Below are positions 1 to 9,763 of a stretch of 13,597 nucleotides of DNA, in pieces (position 1 is the stretch's first letter; each line of letters opens with the position of its first letter). Origin of the DNA: Larix sibirica. Its lineage: Eukaryota > Streptophyta > Pinopsida > Pinales > Pinaceae. The notes beneath the pieces were generated by a model. That model made no database searches, was not told the origin of the DNA, and saw only the letters and a list, made by a program, of their open reading frames with translations. A program made the translations under genes and the position numbers. The stretch is from positions 1 to 13,597 of the forward strand of contig NWUY0300027482.1 in assembly GCA_004151065.3 (NCBI GenBank), given 5' to 3'.

Positions 1-20
1 GGATAAATTTCCTCACAACA
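1..20 (+). repeat. 3' end of the 5' LTR of element 1
   Basis: These bases end in CA, the usual LTR terminus, four bases before the primer-binding site. The LTR identity is inferred from that position only, since no second LTR copy was found for comparison. Confidence 0.5.
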
Positions 21-24
21 AAAT

Positions 25-42
25 TGGCGACTCCACTGGGGA
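25..42 (+). promoter_or_regulatory. tRNA primer-binding site of element 1
   Basis: The 18 bases tggcgactccactgggga begin with TGG, the complement of a tRNA CCA tail, and read as the complement of a tRNA 3' acceptor and T-stem end. From memory, Ogre-type elements use tRNA-Arg as primer and have a site of this form. Its place just after an LTR-like CA end supports the call. It would prime minus-strand DNA synthesis. Confidence 0.8.
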
Positions 43-1390
43 GAACCCTATTTTCTTTGGGGTTTCAAGGCTTGTTCTTCCAATATTTTTGATTGACTTG
101 TGTCTGTTTTCAAGTCTACTTTTTTCCTATACCCTATGTTTATTCTCATACCTTTGTTTCCTAGTTGGCTCTTTTTATTTTTTGAACCATTGAGGACAAA
201 AACATTGTTGGTAACACTATCAGTTGTGATTACCCTGCAAAAACGTTGGTGCTAGTATACAGAGGTGTGCGTTACATGTTGTTTGTAGAGTAGACAGTTG
301 GGTGTTCTCCTCTAGGTGGCAGTTGTCTTACAACTTTCTCAACCCTCAAGTTTTTCTTGAACTGTTCTTGGTTTCGTTGGGTCTTATTGAGATGCTTTAG
401 AGGTGTTGTGCTTCATGTATGTCCAGTTTGACTTTTTTACAAGACCTTGTTTGATTAAAATCTTATTTAGGAAGATTTATTCCATTGTTGATTCCATCAT
501 TGTTTTGGAAGGAATGAGGCTTTTTTACTGTCAAGGATTTCTTCAAAATTTGCAAAGATTGTTTCTCCACTTCTATGAGTCATCTCTAGTCGAATATTTC
601 AATTGCATGGGCTTTGGGTCTTTTGAGTGGTGTTTGTGACCTTTATTCTTTTCACCACTTGTGTGTTTCCTTTTTCAAAACTTTGACTGTTAATACCTAT
701 CATAGGCAATGTCTCCTCATTGCCTTTGATTTTCAGTTAGTCTTTTAGTGTTGGTTGAGTGGAGAGTATTTTTTAAAGGCTATTTGGTCTCAATACCTTT
801 TCATTTTCTATTCAATCTTCTTTTGAAGATACAGATTGTTTATGCATTACAGAAAATTTTAATAGGTACTGTGATCAGTTTGCACATTCTTTTCAGTCTT
901 TTATTCCAAGTTATTGATGAAAAATTATTGAAGGTAAACTTGCATTATCAAGATTACTTTTCATATTTTAAAACCTAGTACTTTTGACTCCTCCTTCAAC
1001 TTAAAGATTGGAGTTGTCTTTGAGTTGTTTGCACCAGTTGGGTGCAAGAATCAAGTCTAACCAAACATAGAAACCTAGTAGGTTTGTTTTCCAAGTGGTG
1101 CTTGAGAGTCACTTCATACACTTTATTCTACTTGGCTTATTTTCTGACTGAAAGATCTTGAGTTTAAGGTTGCTTTCACCTATGTGTGATAGGGTTTTCA
1201 AGAGTGTGTTTTCTTTGGTTTGCTTGTGTAATTGTTCGAGAGTGTGTTCGTGTGTTTTGTTTTAAAAAATGAAAAGAAAAACTAGTTGGACCTTTTGCAA
1301 AGTTGAATTTTTTATTTATTTGCAAGCTTATAGAAAAGTGCATTTTTCATTATTAGAAACGAAAACAAAATTGTAGTTTGTTTCTTTGAA

Positions 1391-1426
1391 GAGTACATAT
1401 TTGATTTTGAGTACATATTTGTATTT
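1391..1426. repeat. Two-copy 18-bp tandem repeat
   Basis: The unit gagtacatatttgatttt at 1391-1408 is followed directly by a close copy at 1409-1426 that differs only near its end. It is probably a small slippage duplication in the leader. Confidence 0.6.
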
Positions 1427-1960
1427 TGTATATAAAAAACAAGAACAAGTTTTTTTTTGCATTTATGTCTTTGTACTTGCTTAGAAAAAGTTTTCATTTT
1501 TGCATATGAAGTATAGTGTTCATTTTGCATAAGAATAAAAAAACTTGCGTTGTTGATTTTTCAAAATTTGCATTTAGGCTTGCATTTTGAATTTAAAAGC
1601 TTGCATTTCACATAAAAAGTTGGAAAATTGAAAAGTTCATATTAGGGGGTGCTCCATATTACAGTTTAAAAGGAGTGAAATCATGCATTCAATCTTTTAT
1701 ACTTCTTTTGAGGTTCATTTAGTTTCTCCCTTTTCAAAGTTCATTTATTTTAAAAATACCTACAAGGTTTTAACAAGCAAAAGTAATCAATATATTCTGC
1801 AAGGATTTATTCATGGAAAGCAACACACCTAATATTCTAGGCTATGGTTCTAGATATAGGGAGTCTAACATTAACTTCTCCATAATCATATAAACTTGGG
1901 AAACCGGAAACTATTAAAGAGTGTTAAATCCATTAGTAGCGTAAGATACTTGTCGGAATG

Positions 1961-1987
1961 CACCACTAACACTAGTGTCAAGTGGTG
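1961..1987. repeat. Nested inverted repeat in the leader
   Basis: CACCACT at 1961-1967 is the reverse complement of AGTGGTG at 1981-1987. Between them lies the perfect 10-bp palindrome ACACTAGTGT (1969-1978). The transcript could fold into a stem here; function unknown. Confidence 0.6.
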
Positions 1988-2570
1988 TGTAAACTTCTTT
2001 CAAGTATACAAAATACCCTTGTTGCTTGATTGAGGGGATTTATGTGTGTTGAGAATTGATCAAGTGTAGAAATTCCTCAGGGTGACACTACTTCTCATTG
2101 ATATTTTTGGTCTAGGACTTGTTATACAAGGCCTATGTTCGTTTCCCATTCGCAGAATCTCTAGCCAATGATCCTTCCACCTAACTATCAAACATGAAGT
2201 GGTGACCTTAGTTGATGTTCCTAGGTATCTCCTAGGTTTTTGGAAATGTATATCTTGTGGGACTTGAGACAAATATTGAATTTTCATCTCCTTGGGAGGG
2301 TGTTGGCGGAAGGCTAATACTTGCACCTTTGATGATTGAAAGGTTAATGTAACTATTTTATATCTTTGTTGGTTGGACTTGGGCCCTGATAATCCTATGA
2401 TGATCTTTGGAAGATCCCATATCTAGATCTTCATTGAATGGTGCTTGTAGGCAAGTACTTTTCATTGTGAGATTGATTTGCTTGTTGCAATCCTTTTAGG
2501 GACTTTCTAGTGAGTGTTGTTTGTTGTCTTAGATTTTTAGACTTCTCCTTTGTGTCTTCTTTAAGCCACC

Positions 2571-4737
2571 ATGGTTGATCAACCTCTGTGAAGGTATCGA
2601 AGAATTCAAGGACACTCTCTTGAATAGAGAGAAGTCCTTTCACCCATGAGAATACTAGATTATAATAATCCACCCCCTAAGGGGAAAGAGAAAGAAAACC
2701 TAGGAAAAAATAGTGAACAACCAAATGAAGAAAATAACTCAAGCTATGTAGAGTCTGAATCCTCATTAGATGACTAACACTTTAGTAACACATAAGAACA
2801 GCTGAATAAATCTTATTTGGTATTTTTTTCTCAGCTTGAGGACACCATATATTTTCCCTCTATTGAGGACCTTACAGACCCTTCAGGATTGTTTAACGCT
2901 CTACAAGACCCAAACTCTAGCTAAGGAATTGAGTTTTATACTTCTAGGATAAGGGATCCATAATTCTAGTGGGATGACATGGAAAACACTAGTGAAGTAT
3001 CAGGTAATAAGGAGGTAACTCCCCTAATTAATACTTCTTCTATAGGAGGATCTAGTGCAAATGCATCGATGGTCATACATCATGGTTGGTGTCCAACATC
3101 ATCAATGATCCTAACAGGAGGACCTTCTTATGGTTTTCAAAGTACAAACCCTTTTTTCTTTTGGGTTGAACTTCCCAGAATGCTAAGCCACTACTTTCCT
3201 CCATGCCTCCTGCATCTACATATACCACTACCTTAGGTAGTCGTCCGTTAGTACCATTTTGTGGACACATATCTACCACAAACCCCACCCATATTTCTGG
3301 AGTTGTTAGTGGTTCTAGCATGCCTTAGATTCGTTTTCCTTCTCAATCAGTGGGAAGCATAAGAAATAATAACCCCTTTTCATAAACCATTCTATATGGT
3401 AACATGTTTGGAAAAGGGGGGAAAATGTCAAATTTTCTTGGGTGGAAATATTCCCTTTTCTGGGACAAATGGGATAAATATGGTTCACCCTACACTTAAT
3501 TCTATAATTGGAAGCTATCATATGGGAGGTATGGGGGAAACTACAAGAGGATTTACCCAACTCCTTTCAAAACCTCAAGTTGGCCATATTTTCAGTCACT
3601 ATAACCCATTTTTCACCAATCTTCTCAAAAATCAATTGGCAACTAATGCTCCTAGATCTTGGAATACCATGGCTCAATTTTTTTTTCCCTCTCTAGATAC
3701 TTTAAATATGTCGCATATTACTAGGTTTACTAATGATCCAATTCTACATGAACATGGATAGCCAAAACTACCTACAAAGTTACGTTGGAACATCCCTAAG
3801 TTTGAAGGAAACTCCAAAGAAGACCCTGCAAACCATGTGATGAAATTTCGTCTATGGTGTTCATTCAACTCTCTAATTGATGATTCTATAAGATTAAGAC
3901 TCTTCCAAAGGAATTTAACAAGTATGACAGTGAAGTGGTACATCGAATTACCATGCTCTTCTTTCCAAATTTTTAACTCTATTGCAATGACCTTTTTAAC
4001 CCATTTTTAGTTCCTAGTTCATTATGAAACTAGTATTGAGATTTTAACCTTCTTTTGGAAAGACAAGTCCATTCATATATATGACCACATTCATGAATGG
4101 GGGAGGAGGATTCTAATTAAATCTCATATTCCAAATGAGTTATTAATATATTGGTTCATTAAGTCTTTGCGACCATGCATGGCAAAAGATGTATCCCTCT
4201 CAGGATTTCAAAATGAAGAGCGAGCTAATATTAAAATACAGAAACTAGACATAGTTTAGTCTTAGTCTAGGATTTTATATGAAATATTACCCAATGCTCC
4301 TTGAGCATAAGTAAATCCAACCAAGTTTATGCTCAGACCACATATCGATGGTATGATTGGTTCAGCCACCAACACTCTAGATATCCAGAGTATGAACCTT
4401 GTAAGTTTAAATTTACCAGTAGTTGTTTTGAACAATACACAAACCCTTAATCCCAAAGCTCCTGCGAATGTTGTGACATCTCAGGAAACAAGAACTAAGG
4501 GAAACTAGCAGCCTGGAGGGAAAATGAAAAAGAAAAAGAAAGATGGGAATAAGGGTAGCAATAATGTGAACAACAATAATAACAACCAAAAAATAATGAT
4601 GGTGGGGCTAAAAAGGAGAAATGTAAATGAACTTTACTTGCTTTTTATGCAAGGAAGATCACCTAACTTACAAATGCCCCAAGATGGAAATGGATCAGAA
4701 AATATTGGCTTAGAAGGAAGGTTCTATTGAACATGTT
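2571..4737 (+). pseudogene. gag: gag polyprotein pseudogene (capsid and zinc knuckle), element 1
   Basis: Gag forms the virus-like particle that packages the RNA. The chosen start, ATG at 2571, has a textbook context (GCCACCATGG) and is in frame with the downstream gag reading. Frame changes are few: the reading holds from 2571 to about 3236, slips near 3237-3395 and returns until about 4600. The N-terminal part is rich in S, T, N, G and E. The capsid core is at about 3780-4230, with PKFEGNSKEDPANHV followed by VKWYIELP, matching the Retrotrans_gag pattern in which a conserved Trp-Tyr follows the first helices. A lysine- and asparagine-rich stretch (4524-4600) precedes a zinc knuckle at 4639-4677 (CFLC-KED-H-LTYK-C) in another frame. 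The knuckle has three residues instead of four between the second Cys and the His. In-frame stops begin at the seventh codon. Confidence 0.75.
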
Positions 4738-4817
4738 GTCCTTACAAATCTGTTTCCTTAGCCACATCAATAAATGATTGCTACAGCCCAATCTAACCCT
4801 GGATCCTCTCAAGGGGA

Positions 4818-5901
4818 AATCAGGGTGCCTCCCCTCAAGGGGTAAATTGTGGTCACAGCCAAGTATGCATGTGTGAACAATATATTCATCTTCACAATAG
4901 GAATAAATCTTATGATACTTCTAATTTTGGACCTAAAGGTAAAGAAACCATCGAAACTGAAGCAACCTCTCCATTGCATATACAAAATCAAATAAATGAA
5001 ACTATGCCTAGGATACTGAAAGGTGTTCTTAAGCAATCCACGTATAACTCTAACGTGTGTGTAGTCCAAAATTATAGCATAATGGAATATTTGGAACAAG
5101 CTCCTTGTGCAATGTCCACTCTAGTGGTCATGTAGAGTTGTCTAACCCAACATGGGAACCTACTTTTGGATTTAGGAGCATTTGATTCCTCAGATGGTTA
5201 GATTATGGATTTGTTTTGTGAGAATCGGAATCCTCACTTACCCCATCATGCATATTTTCATATCCAAGTGATTTCTGAAAACTCTACTATTACACCACAC
5301 AGTCATTGATGAGGGTGCCCACACTTGCATGAGGTCACTATCATGCTGAATACCATAAGATCATCCAATGTAGTAGCTCATGTCACTATTTTAAACGATT
5401 TTGATGGCCACTTATTCAAACCTCATGGAATAAGTTTATCTCTCCCACTATATCTAGGGGAAAAACAATTGATGTAGAAGTAGAAGTGATTGACTCTCAA
5501 CTAGATTATGATTTTTGTTAGGGAGATGTTGGACCCAAGCAATGGTGGTTGTAGTTTCTTCAATCCTCCGAGTAATTAAGCTTCAACATAATGGGAATAT
5601 TGTAATCATTTATCAATTGTCATTTTGCACCAATGGTTCCAACCACCATAATGTTTCCAATATACCCCTGGTTACTCATTCCGCAAGGGATTGTGAGAAT
5701 GTCAGCATGGGAATGTATCGTACACTGATTGTCACTTTCAATCTTCTCCCACCCAAATTGCATGTGAATGCATCCTCGATACACACAATATCCATGGTTT
5801 CCATGATTTCCATGGCTAAGGTCTCTCAATTTAAAACTTCATATTTTAATGACCCTTGGAATCGGTCAACTATAGAAGTTGGGTGTAGTTCAACCAATTA
5901 G
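4818..5901 (+). pseudogene. Aspartic protease pseudogene with flanking linkers, element 1
   Basis: The protease would cut the Gag-Pol precursor. The stretch 4818-5135 reads as the gag-protease linker and ends in EYLEQAPCAMSTL, a phrase I associate with Ogre-type elements. The active-site region is at about 5290-5346: hydrophobic residues, then VIDEGAHTC, with the catalytic Asp codon at 5308-5310 and Asp-Glu-Gly in place of the usual Asp-Ser/Thr-Gly. A C-terminal part follows: FDGHLFKPHGI, then VEVEVIDSQLDY, then LLGRCWTQAM. Joining these needs three apparent one-base losses, near 5348, 5460 and 5514, the last two in homopolymer runs. From about 5560 to 5901 is a poorly conserved spacer towards the RT. 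Confidence 0.7.
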
Positions 5902-7155
5902 ACTTTTTCTGTAGCCGAAGTAGCCCAACAATCTATTGTTTCTAACCAAGAAAACCATGATAGTTTACACTCTATTTTGGAATCAAATAACCAGTATTTT
6001 ATGCCCATTTGGGTTGTCATTTCTTTGCCATGTCACAAGCCCTTAGAAGCTATGTTATCATAGTATGAATACATTATCAAGGCTATGTCATTAGGGGATA
6101 GGCCACGGAAAGACATGCATCAACGTACATATTTTCTACCAACTAAAAGTGACCTTAGAATGGACATGAACGAAACCATAAAACCAAGTCCTATGGAATG
6201 GTATGGGATCCCTCTTGCATCTTTGCAAGTGTATGCTGAGGGAAATATGGAAAAAATTTATAAAATCATCCCCATAGACATTTCCAAGACCCCAAGTGCA
6301 GTAGATAATGTATTTATTGATGTGGATTGCTCACCTGAAGCAATTCAAATATACTCAAAACTATTCAAAGAGTATAGAGATATGTTTTCTTGGTCTTACT
6401 AATAACTACCAAGAATTGACTCATCCATTGTCAAACATGAGATTAAACATATCCCAATGCCAAACCTATTTGGAAAAATATTAGAATGTTCAACCCTAGT
6501 AAGTCTGCTATTGCCAAAGAAGAGGTTGAAAAGTTGCCTCGAGCTAACTTCATCTATTATATTCCTTTAACAGAATGGGTATCCAATCTGGTACCTCTTG
6601 AAAAAAAAAGGTAACATTCGCATTTGTACTGATTTTTGGGATATCAACTTAGATTTCCATAAAGATAACTTCCCCACCCCATTCATAGATCAGATAATCA
6701 ATGAATGTGATGGAAATGAGATTTTTGCCTTCATGAATGGTTTCTTGGGGTACAAAGAAATCCAAATTTGTCCTAAAGGTCAACATAAAATGGATTTCAT
6801 ATGAACTTGGGGGACATTTTCCTATAGGAAGATTCCATTTGGTTTGAAGAATGTTGGAGCCACCTTCCAAAGAGCTAGGTCTTATGCTTTTTATGAAAAA
6901 CTTATCATAGAATCCTACCTATATGATTTGACCTCCAAATCAAGGAAGAGAGTGGATCACCCTAAACATTTGCGGGCAATGTTTAATAAGTGTTGTTATT
7001 ACAGGATTCGACTAAATCCTTATAAATATATGTGTTGTGTTGAATCGGGTCAATTTCTAGGTTTTATCGTGTCTAAAGATGGTATAATGGTAGATCCATT
7101 CAAGGTAGAGGAAATAGTACAATTGCCTCCCACACAAAATTTGAATCAATTGTAG
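5902..7155 (+). pseudogene. pol: Reverse transcriptase pseudogene with N-terminal extension, element 1
   Basis: This domain would copy the element RNA into DNA. The stretch 6085-6402 is the pre-RT segment ending in FKEYRDMFSWSY, the DVFAW-like phrase that precedes the RT in Tat elements. The fingers follow at 6410-6600 (EVEKLPRANFIY, LTEWVSNLVPL) in a shifted frame, returning at a nine-A run near 6600. Then come ICTDFWDIN, DNFPTPFIDQI, motif A (FMNGFLGY), GTFSYRKIPFGLKN with ATFQRA, and motif C. Motif A has Asn (codon 6736-6738) where the metal-binding Asp belongs. Motif C reads Tyr-Leu-Tyr-Asp (6916-6927) instead of YLDD. Both changes are single-base and should abolish activity. A stop at 7153-7155 replaces a probable Gln. 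Confidence 0.88.
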
Positions 7156-7640
7156 AGCCTTCAAGGGAAATCCAATTTCTTATGAATATTCATCACTAAC
7201 TATGCTGAACTTACAAAAGGTTTCATGCACTTACTTAGGAAATGGGTCATGTTCATCTGGGATGATTATGCTCAAAGGTCATTTCACGCATTGAAAAAGG
7301 CCTTAGTGTCTGCCCCATTGTTCAGTCTTATGGATTTCAACAAAGATTTTATTTTTTATATAGAAGCATTAGAATCCACAGTAGGTATGGTCTCCAATCA
7401 GGAATTTCTCATTTATTATGTAAGCAAAAATTTGGCTAACCCCAAACTAAGGTAATCACATGTTGAGAATCTTTCCCTTGCTGCAATTCATGTAGTACAA
7501 CGACTCAAGCTCTATATTCTACTTAGGCGGAAAACTGTTATAGCTAATGCACAACCTTTCCAACACATCTTGTCTTGATGAATTGTCAATCACAAGTATA
7601 ATCATTGGATTGTCATCCTCTAGGAGTTCAATTTAGGATT
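7156..7640 (+). pseudogene. pol: RNase H (RT-linked) pseudogene, element 1
   Basis: It continues directly in the frame of the RT. Recognisable pieces are LQGKSNFL, YAELTKGFMHLL, WDDYAQRSFHALKKAL, APLFSLMDFNKDF, ESTVGMV and IYYVSKNLANPKLR, the usual order of the connection and RNase H region in Ty3/gypsy pol. Around 7390-7410 the sequence after ESTVGMV is shorter than I expect, suggesting a small internal deletion. Stops occur at 7183, 7453, 7576, 7579 and 7621. The region would degrade the RNA strand of the RNA/DNA hybrid. Confidence 0.8.
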
Positions 7641-9014
7641 TGCTTCGGCTTAATCGACGAAATATTTAGCTTTCATTGAATTGATGTCAGATTTTCCTAG
7701 AACGGATGAGGGATCATTGGAAGATTCATCTTTAACTAATAAACATATATTCCTTATCATCTTAGAAGGCCCCTGCTATCGTGATATTTTGATTGATCTA
7801 CAAACCTAGATGGTCGCACCTTAGTCCACCCTTGAGCAAAGACATAAAATGTGTCCCCAATTAAGACAATATGTCAACATTGGTGATCCATTATATTGTT
7901 TAGTAATAGATATAATTCTCAAACATTGCTTAGTTAATGAGGAGGATAAAAAGGTTTTGAATGATTTCCATGTGGAGCATGTGGAATTCACCTATTCGGG
8001 CTTCCTAAAGCCCAAAATATTTTGCGCATAGGATACTTCTAGCCCTAAATTTTTAAAGATTGCATAGAATTTGTGAAGAAGTCTCATCCTTGTCATGCAT
8101 TTACAAAGAAAATGCATCCTCATCTTACTCCTCATTTTCCAGTTATCACTTTCGGTCCCTTCACCCATTGGGGGATTGGTTTGATGATGTGTATCCAAGC
8201 ATCACCTAGTGGTCACAAATACATTATTGTATCTATATACTACTTCACAAAGTGGGCCAAAGCCATGCTTGTGTTTTGCTGCGATGGTGAAACTATTGTG
8301 CACTTCATGTTTAATCAGATAATCACGCATTTCAGTATCTCTAAGGAGATTGTGTCTCATAACGGATCTCATTTACAAAACAAAATGATGGCAGAGCTAT
8401 TAGATAAACTTGGCTTTCACCAGCGCCTCTCCTCATTGTATTATCCCCAAGCCAATGAGTGAATAGAAACTGTTAACAAGCCTTTGAAAACCATGTTGTA
8501 GAGGACGATGAATAAGCATCGGTCCAATTGGCATATTATGCTTTATCCCGCTCTCTGGGCATATTGAACCTCCATCAATATTGCCACATGTTTTAGTCCT
8601 TTCCATCTTGTTCACGTAGTGGAGTATGTATTACCTATCAAGTGCGAAATTTCATCACTAAAACTAGCTATAGAACTTCTACCAGATACTAGTCAACTTG
8701 AAAATTGTTTGTTAGATATGGAACAATTAGACAAATAGGGAAGGGATTCTCTTATGACAATTGAAGAAAATAAAAAACATGTTAAATCCCAATATCATAA
8801 TTTATTTTTTCCATGGATCTTCTCTAAAGGAGACCTTGTGCTAGTCTATCAGCAAAAACATGATGAAATAGGGGATGTAAAGTTAACTTCTATGTTGATC
8901 GGTCCATGTATTATTTGGAAAGTCCTCGAAAAGGGGGCCTATGAGAAAGAGTATTTTGATGGAAACATTATGGGGTCCAAAAATGGACTCTATCTTAAGA
9001 GATATTTTTCCTAG
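7641..9014 (+). pseudogene. pol: Integrase pseudogene, element 1
   Basis: Integrase inserts the DNA copy into the host genome. Its N-terminal zinc region (about 7849-8130) is damaged: the HHCC cysteines and histidines are only partly readable (SHPCHAF where C-x2-C is expected), and a frame change lies near 8060. The core begins at THWGIGL, where the first catalytic Asp is Gly (8178-8180). The second Asp is His (8358-8360, in IVSHNGSH). The Glu is kept (8466-8468), 35 residues further on, the normal DD35E spacing. The C-terminal part has KGDLVLVY and a GP-x-I-I-x-KVLEKGAYE module. It ends at NGLYLKRYFS followed by what looks like the native stop at 9012-9014. No chromodomain follows. Stops at 8460, 8499, 8565 and 8736 break the frame. 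Confidence 0.88.
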
Positions 9015-9142
9015 ACTTCGAGTCCAGGGAAACCTCTTTCATAATTAATGTACTGTAGTTTTTCTACTCTTAGGTTCAACTTACTTTTGTTTTAAGCTGT
9101 TTACAATTTGTGATTACATGGTAAATTTTTGCACATCTGAAA

Positions 9143-9554
9143 ATGTTTTTAGGCTATGTTGACGAAGCTTTCCACCACACTCAAAATGTTTCTTCTACAG
9201 CTTGGGTCATTTTTGAACCAGTAGTCAAAATAGTAAGCTTTATAGTAGTGTCTCTTAGTCCGGATACTAATAACATTTTTTAATATAGTGTTGTGATTGA
9301 GTTGATTTTGGAAGCCTCCATTCGAGGTATTACGCATATAACTATACATCTAGACTCACAATTGGTTGTATCCCAATTAAATGGTTTGTATCATGTTCGT
9401 TGTCCTATATTGCTACATAAATTTTTAAAGAATTCGATTGTTGGAGAGACAATTTGATTTCATTACATATGTACACATTCCTAGAATGCACAATCATTTA
9501 ACTGGTCATCTAGCTTATTATATTCTCAAAATACATTTGTATCGTAATCCATAA
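9143..9554 (+). pseudogene. Second, separate RNase H (aRH-like) pseudogene downstream of integrase, element 1
   Basis: An ATG at 9143 opens a reading that gives YVDEAF, then TAWVIFEP, SPDTNN, YSVVIELILEAS, HLDSQLVVSQLN, a shift near 9474, then HIPRM and LAYYIL, with a stop at 9552-9554. This order (D-E-x-F, AWVIF, NN-x-x-YS, LDSQLV, HIPR, x-x-x-LA) is that of the additional RNase H found in Tat elements. The first Asp (9161-9163) and the Asp of LDSQ (9353-9355) remain. The expected catalytic Glu codon is a stop (TAA, 9281-9283), and the last Asp position before LA reads Gly (9504-9506). It sits 128 bases after the integrase stop, in another frame. I identify the family from memory of motif order, not by a search. 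Confidence 0.72.
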
Positions 9555-9630
9555 ATATTCATAAAGCATAAAACATTAACATCATACACACTATAAATAA
9601 TATCAATAAATCCGTCATCAATGTATATAT

Positions 9631-9650
9631 ATAAAAGTATATAAAAGTAC
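9631..9650. repeat. Tandem 10-mer, TATA-like
   Basis: The units ataaaagtat (9631-9640) and ataaaagtac (9641-9650) match at 9 of 10 bases and follow a tatatat run. It could act as a TATA box but nothing downstream requires one. Confidence 0.45.
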
Positions 9651-9763
9651 AAAACGTGGGTCTAAATCCAAAATGGTGAGTTCAACACTACTCTAGTGTG
9701 ACATACTACACAAAGGGGCATTTATCCCTACAGTATCAGAATAATTGATTAATACAAAATATA

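Larger units (their letters stand above)
43..2570 (+). other. Long non-coding leader of element 1
   Basis: About 2.5 kb separates the primer-binding site from the first gag-like codons. The plus strand is strongly T-rich over much of it, and reading frames are short and lack recognisable protein features. Ogre/Tat elements are known for long leaders, sometimes with an extra ORF here; I could not recognise one. Small structures inside are a tandem 18-mer at 1391-1426, six TTGCAT motifs at 1457-1606 and a nested inverted repeat at 1961-1987. Part of it could be inserted foreign sequence. Confidence 0.6.
1..9554 (+). mobile_element. Decayed Tat/Ogre-type Ty3/gypsy LTR retrotransposon (element 1), 3' end unresolved
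   Basis: The parts run in the order expected of a Ty3/gypsy element: LTR end, tRNA primer-binding site, long leader, gag with a zinc knuckle, aspartic protease, reverse transcriptase, RNase H, integrase. A second RNase H follows. The integrase precedes the stop without a chromodomain, and the protein wording (LGR-W-x-x-AM after the protease, FPTPFIDQI in the RT, YYPQAN in the integrase, NGLYLK at the C terminus) is that of the Tat/Ogre group. Coding sense is spread over all three plus frames because of small indels, and each domain has premature stops. The 5' LTR lies almost wholly outside the window. The 3' boundary is somewhere after 9554; I found no polypurine tract plus LTR that I could defend. 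It cannot transpose by itself. Confidence 0.9.

Noticed and set aside
403-978. Open frames of 76-78 residues in the leader (403-639, 748-978)
   Set aside because: They are T-rich, phenylalanine- and leucine-heavy, and contain no recognisable motif; expected by chance in such composition.
1640-1660. Purine-rich stretch ending in GGGGGTG, a possible polypurine tract and LTR start
   Set aside because: No matching LTR body or CA end was found, and it lies inside the leader of element 1.
2060-2326. Minus-strand open frame of 88 residues in the leader
   Set aside because: No family resemblance seen and no supporting context; possibly an extra ORF remnant but not supportable.
3073-3943. Minus-strand open frames opposite gag
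   Set aside because: Shadows of the plus-strand gag reading, which shows the real capsid motifs.
8754-9014. Chromodomain at the integrase C terminus
   Set aside because: The protein ends right after the NGLYLK-type terminus with no aromatic-cage motifs, as in Tat elements.
9631-9650. TATA-like repeat as a promoter
   Set aside because: No gene with an intact start lies downstream on either strand.
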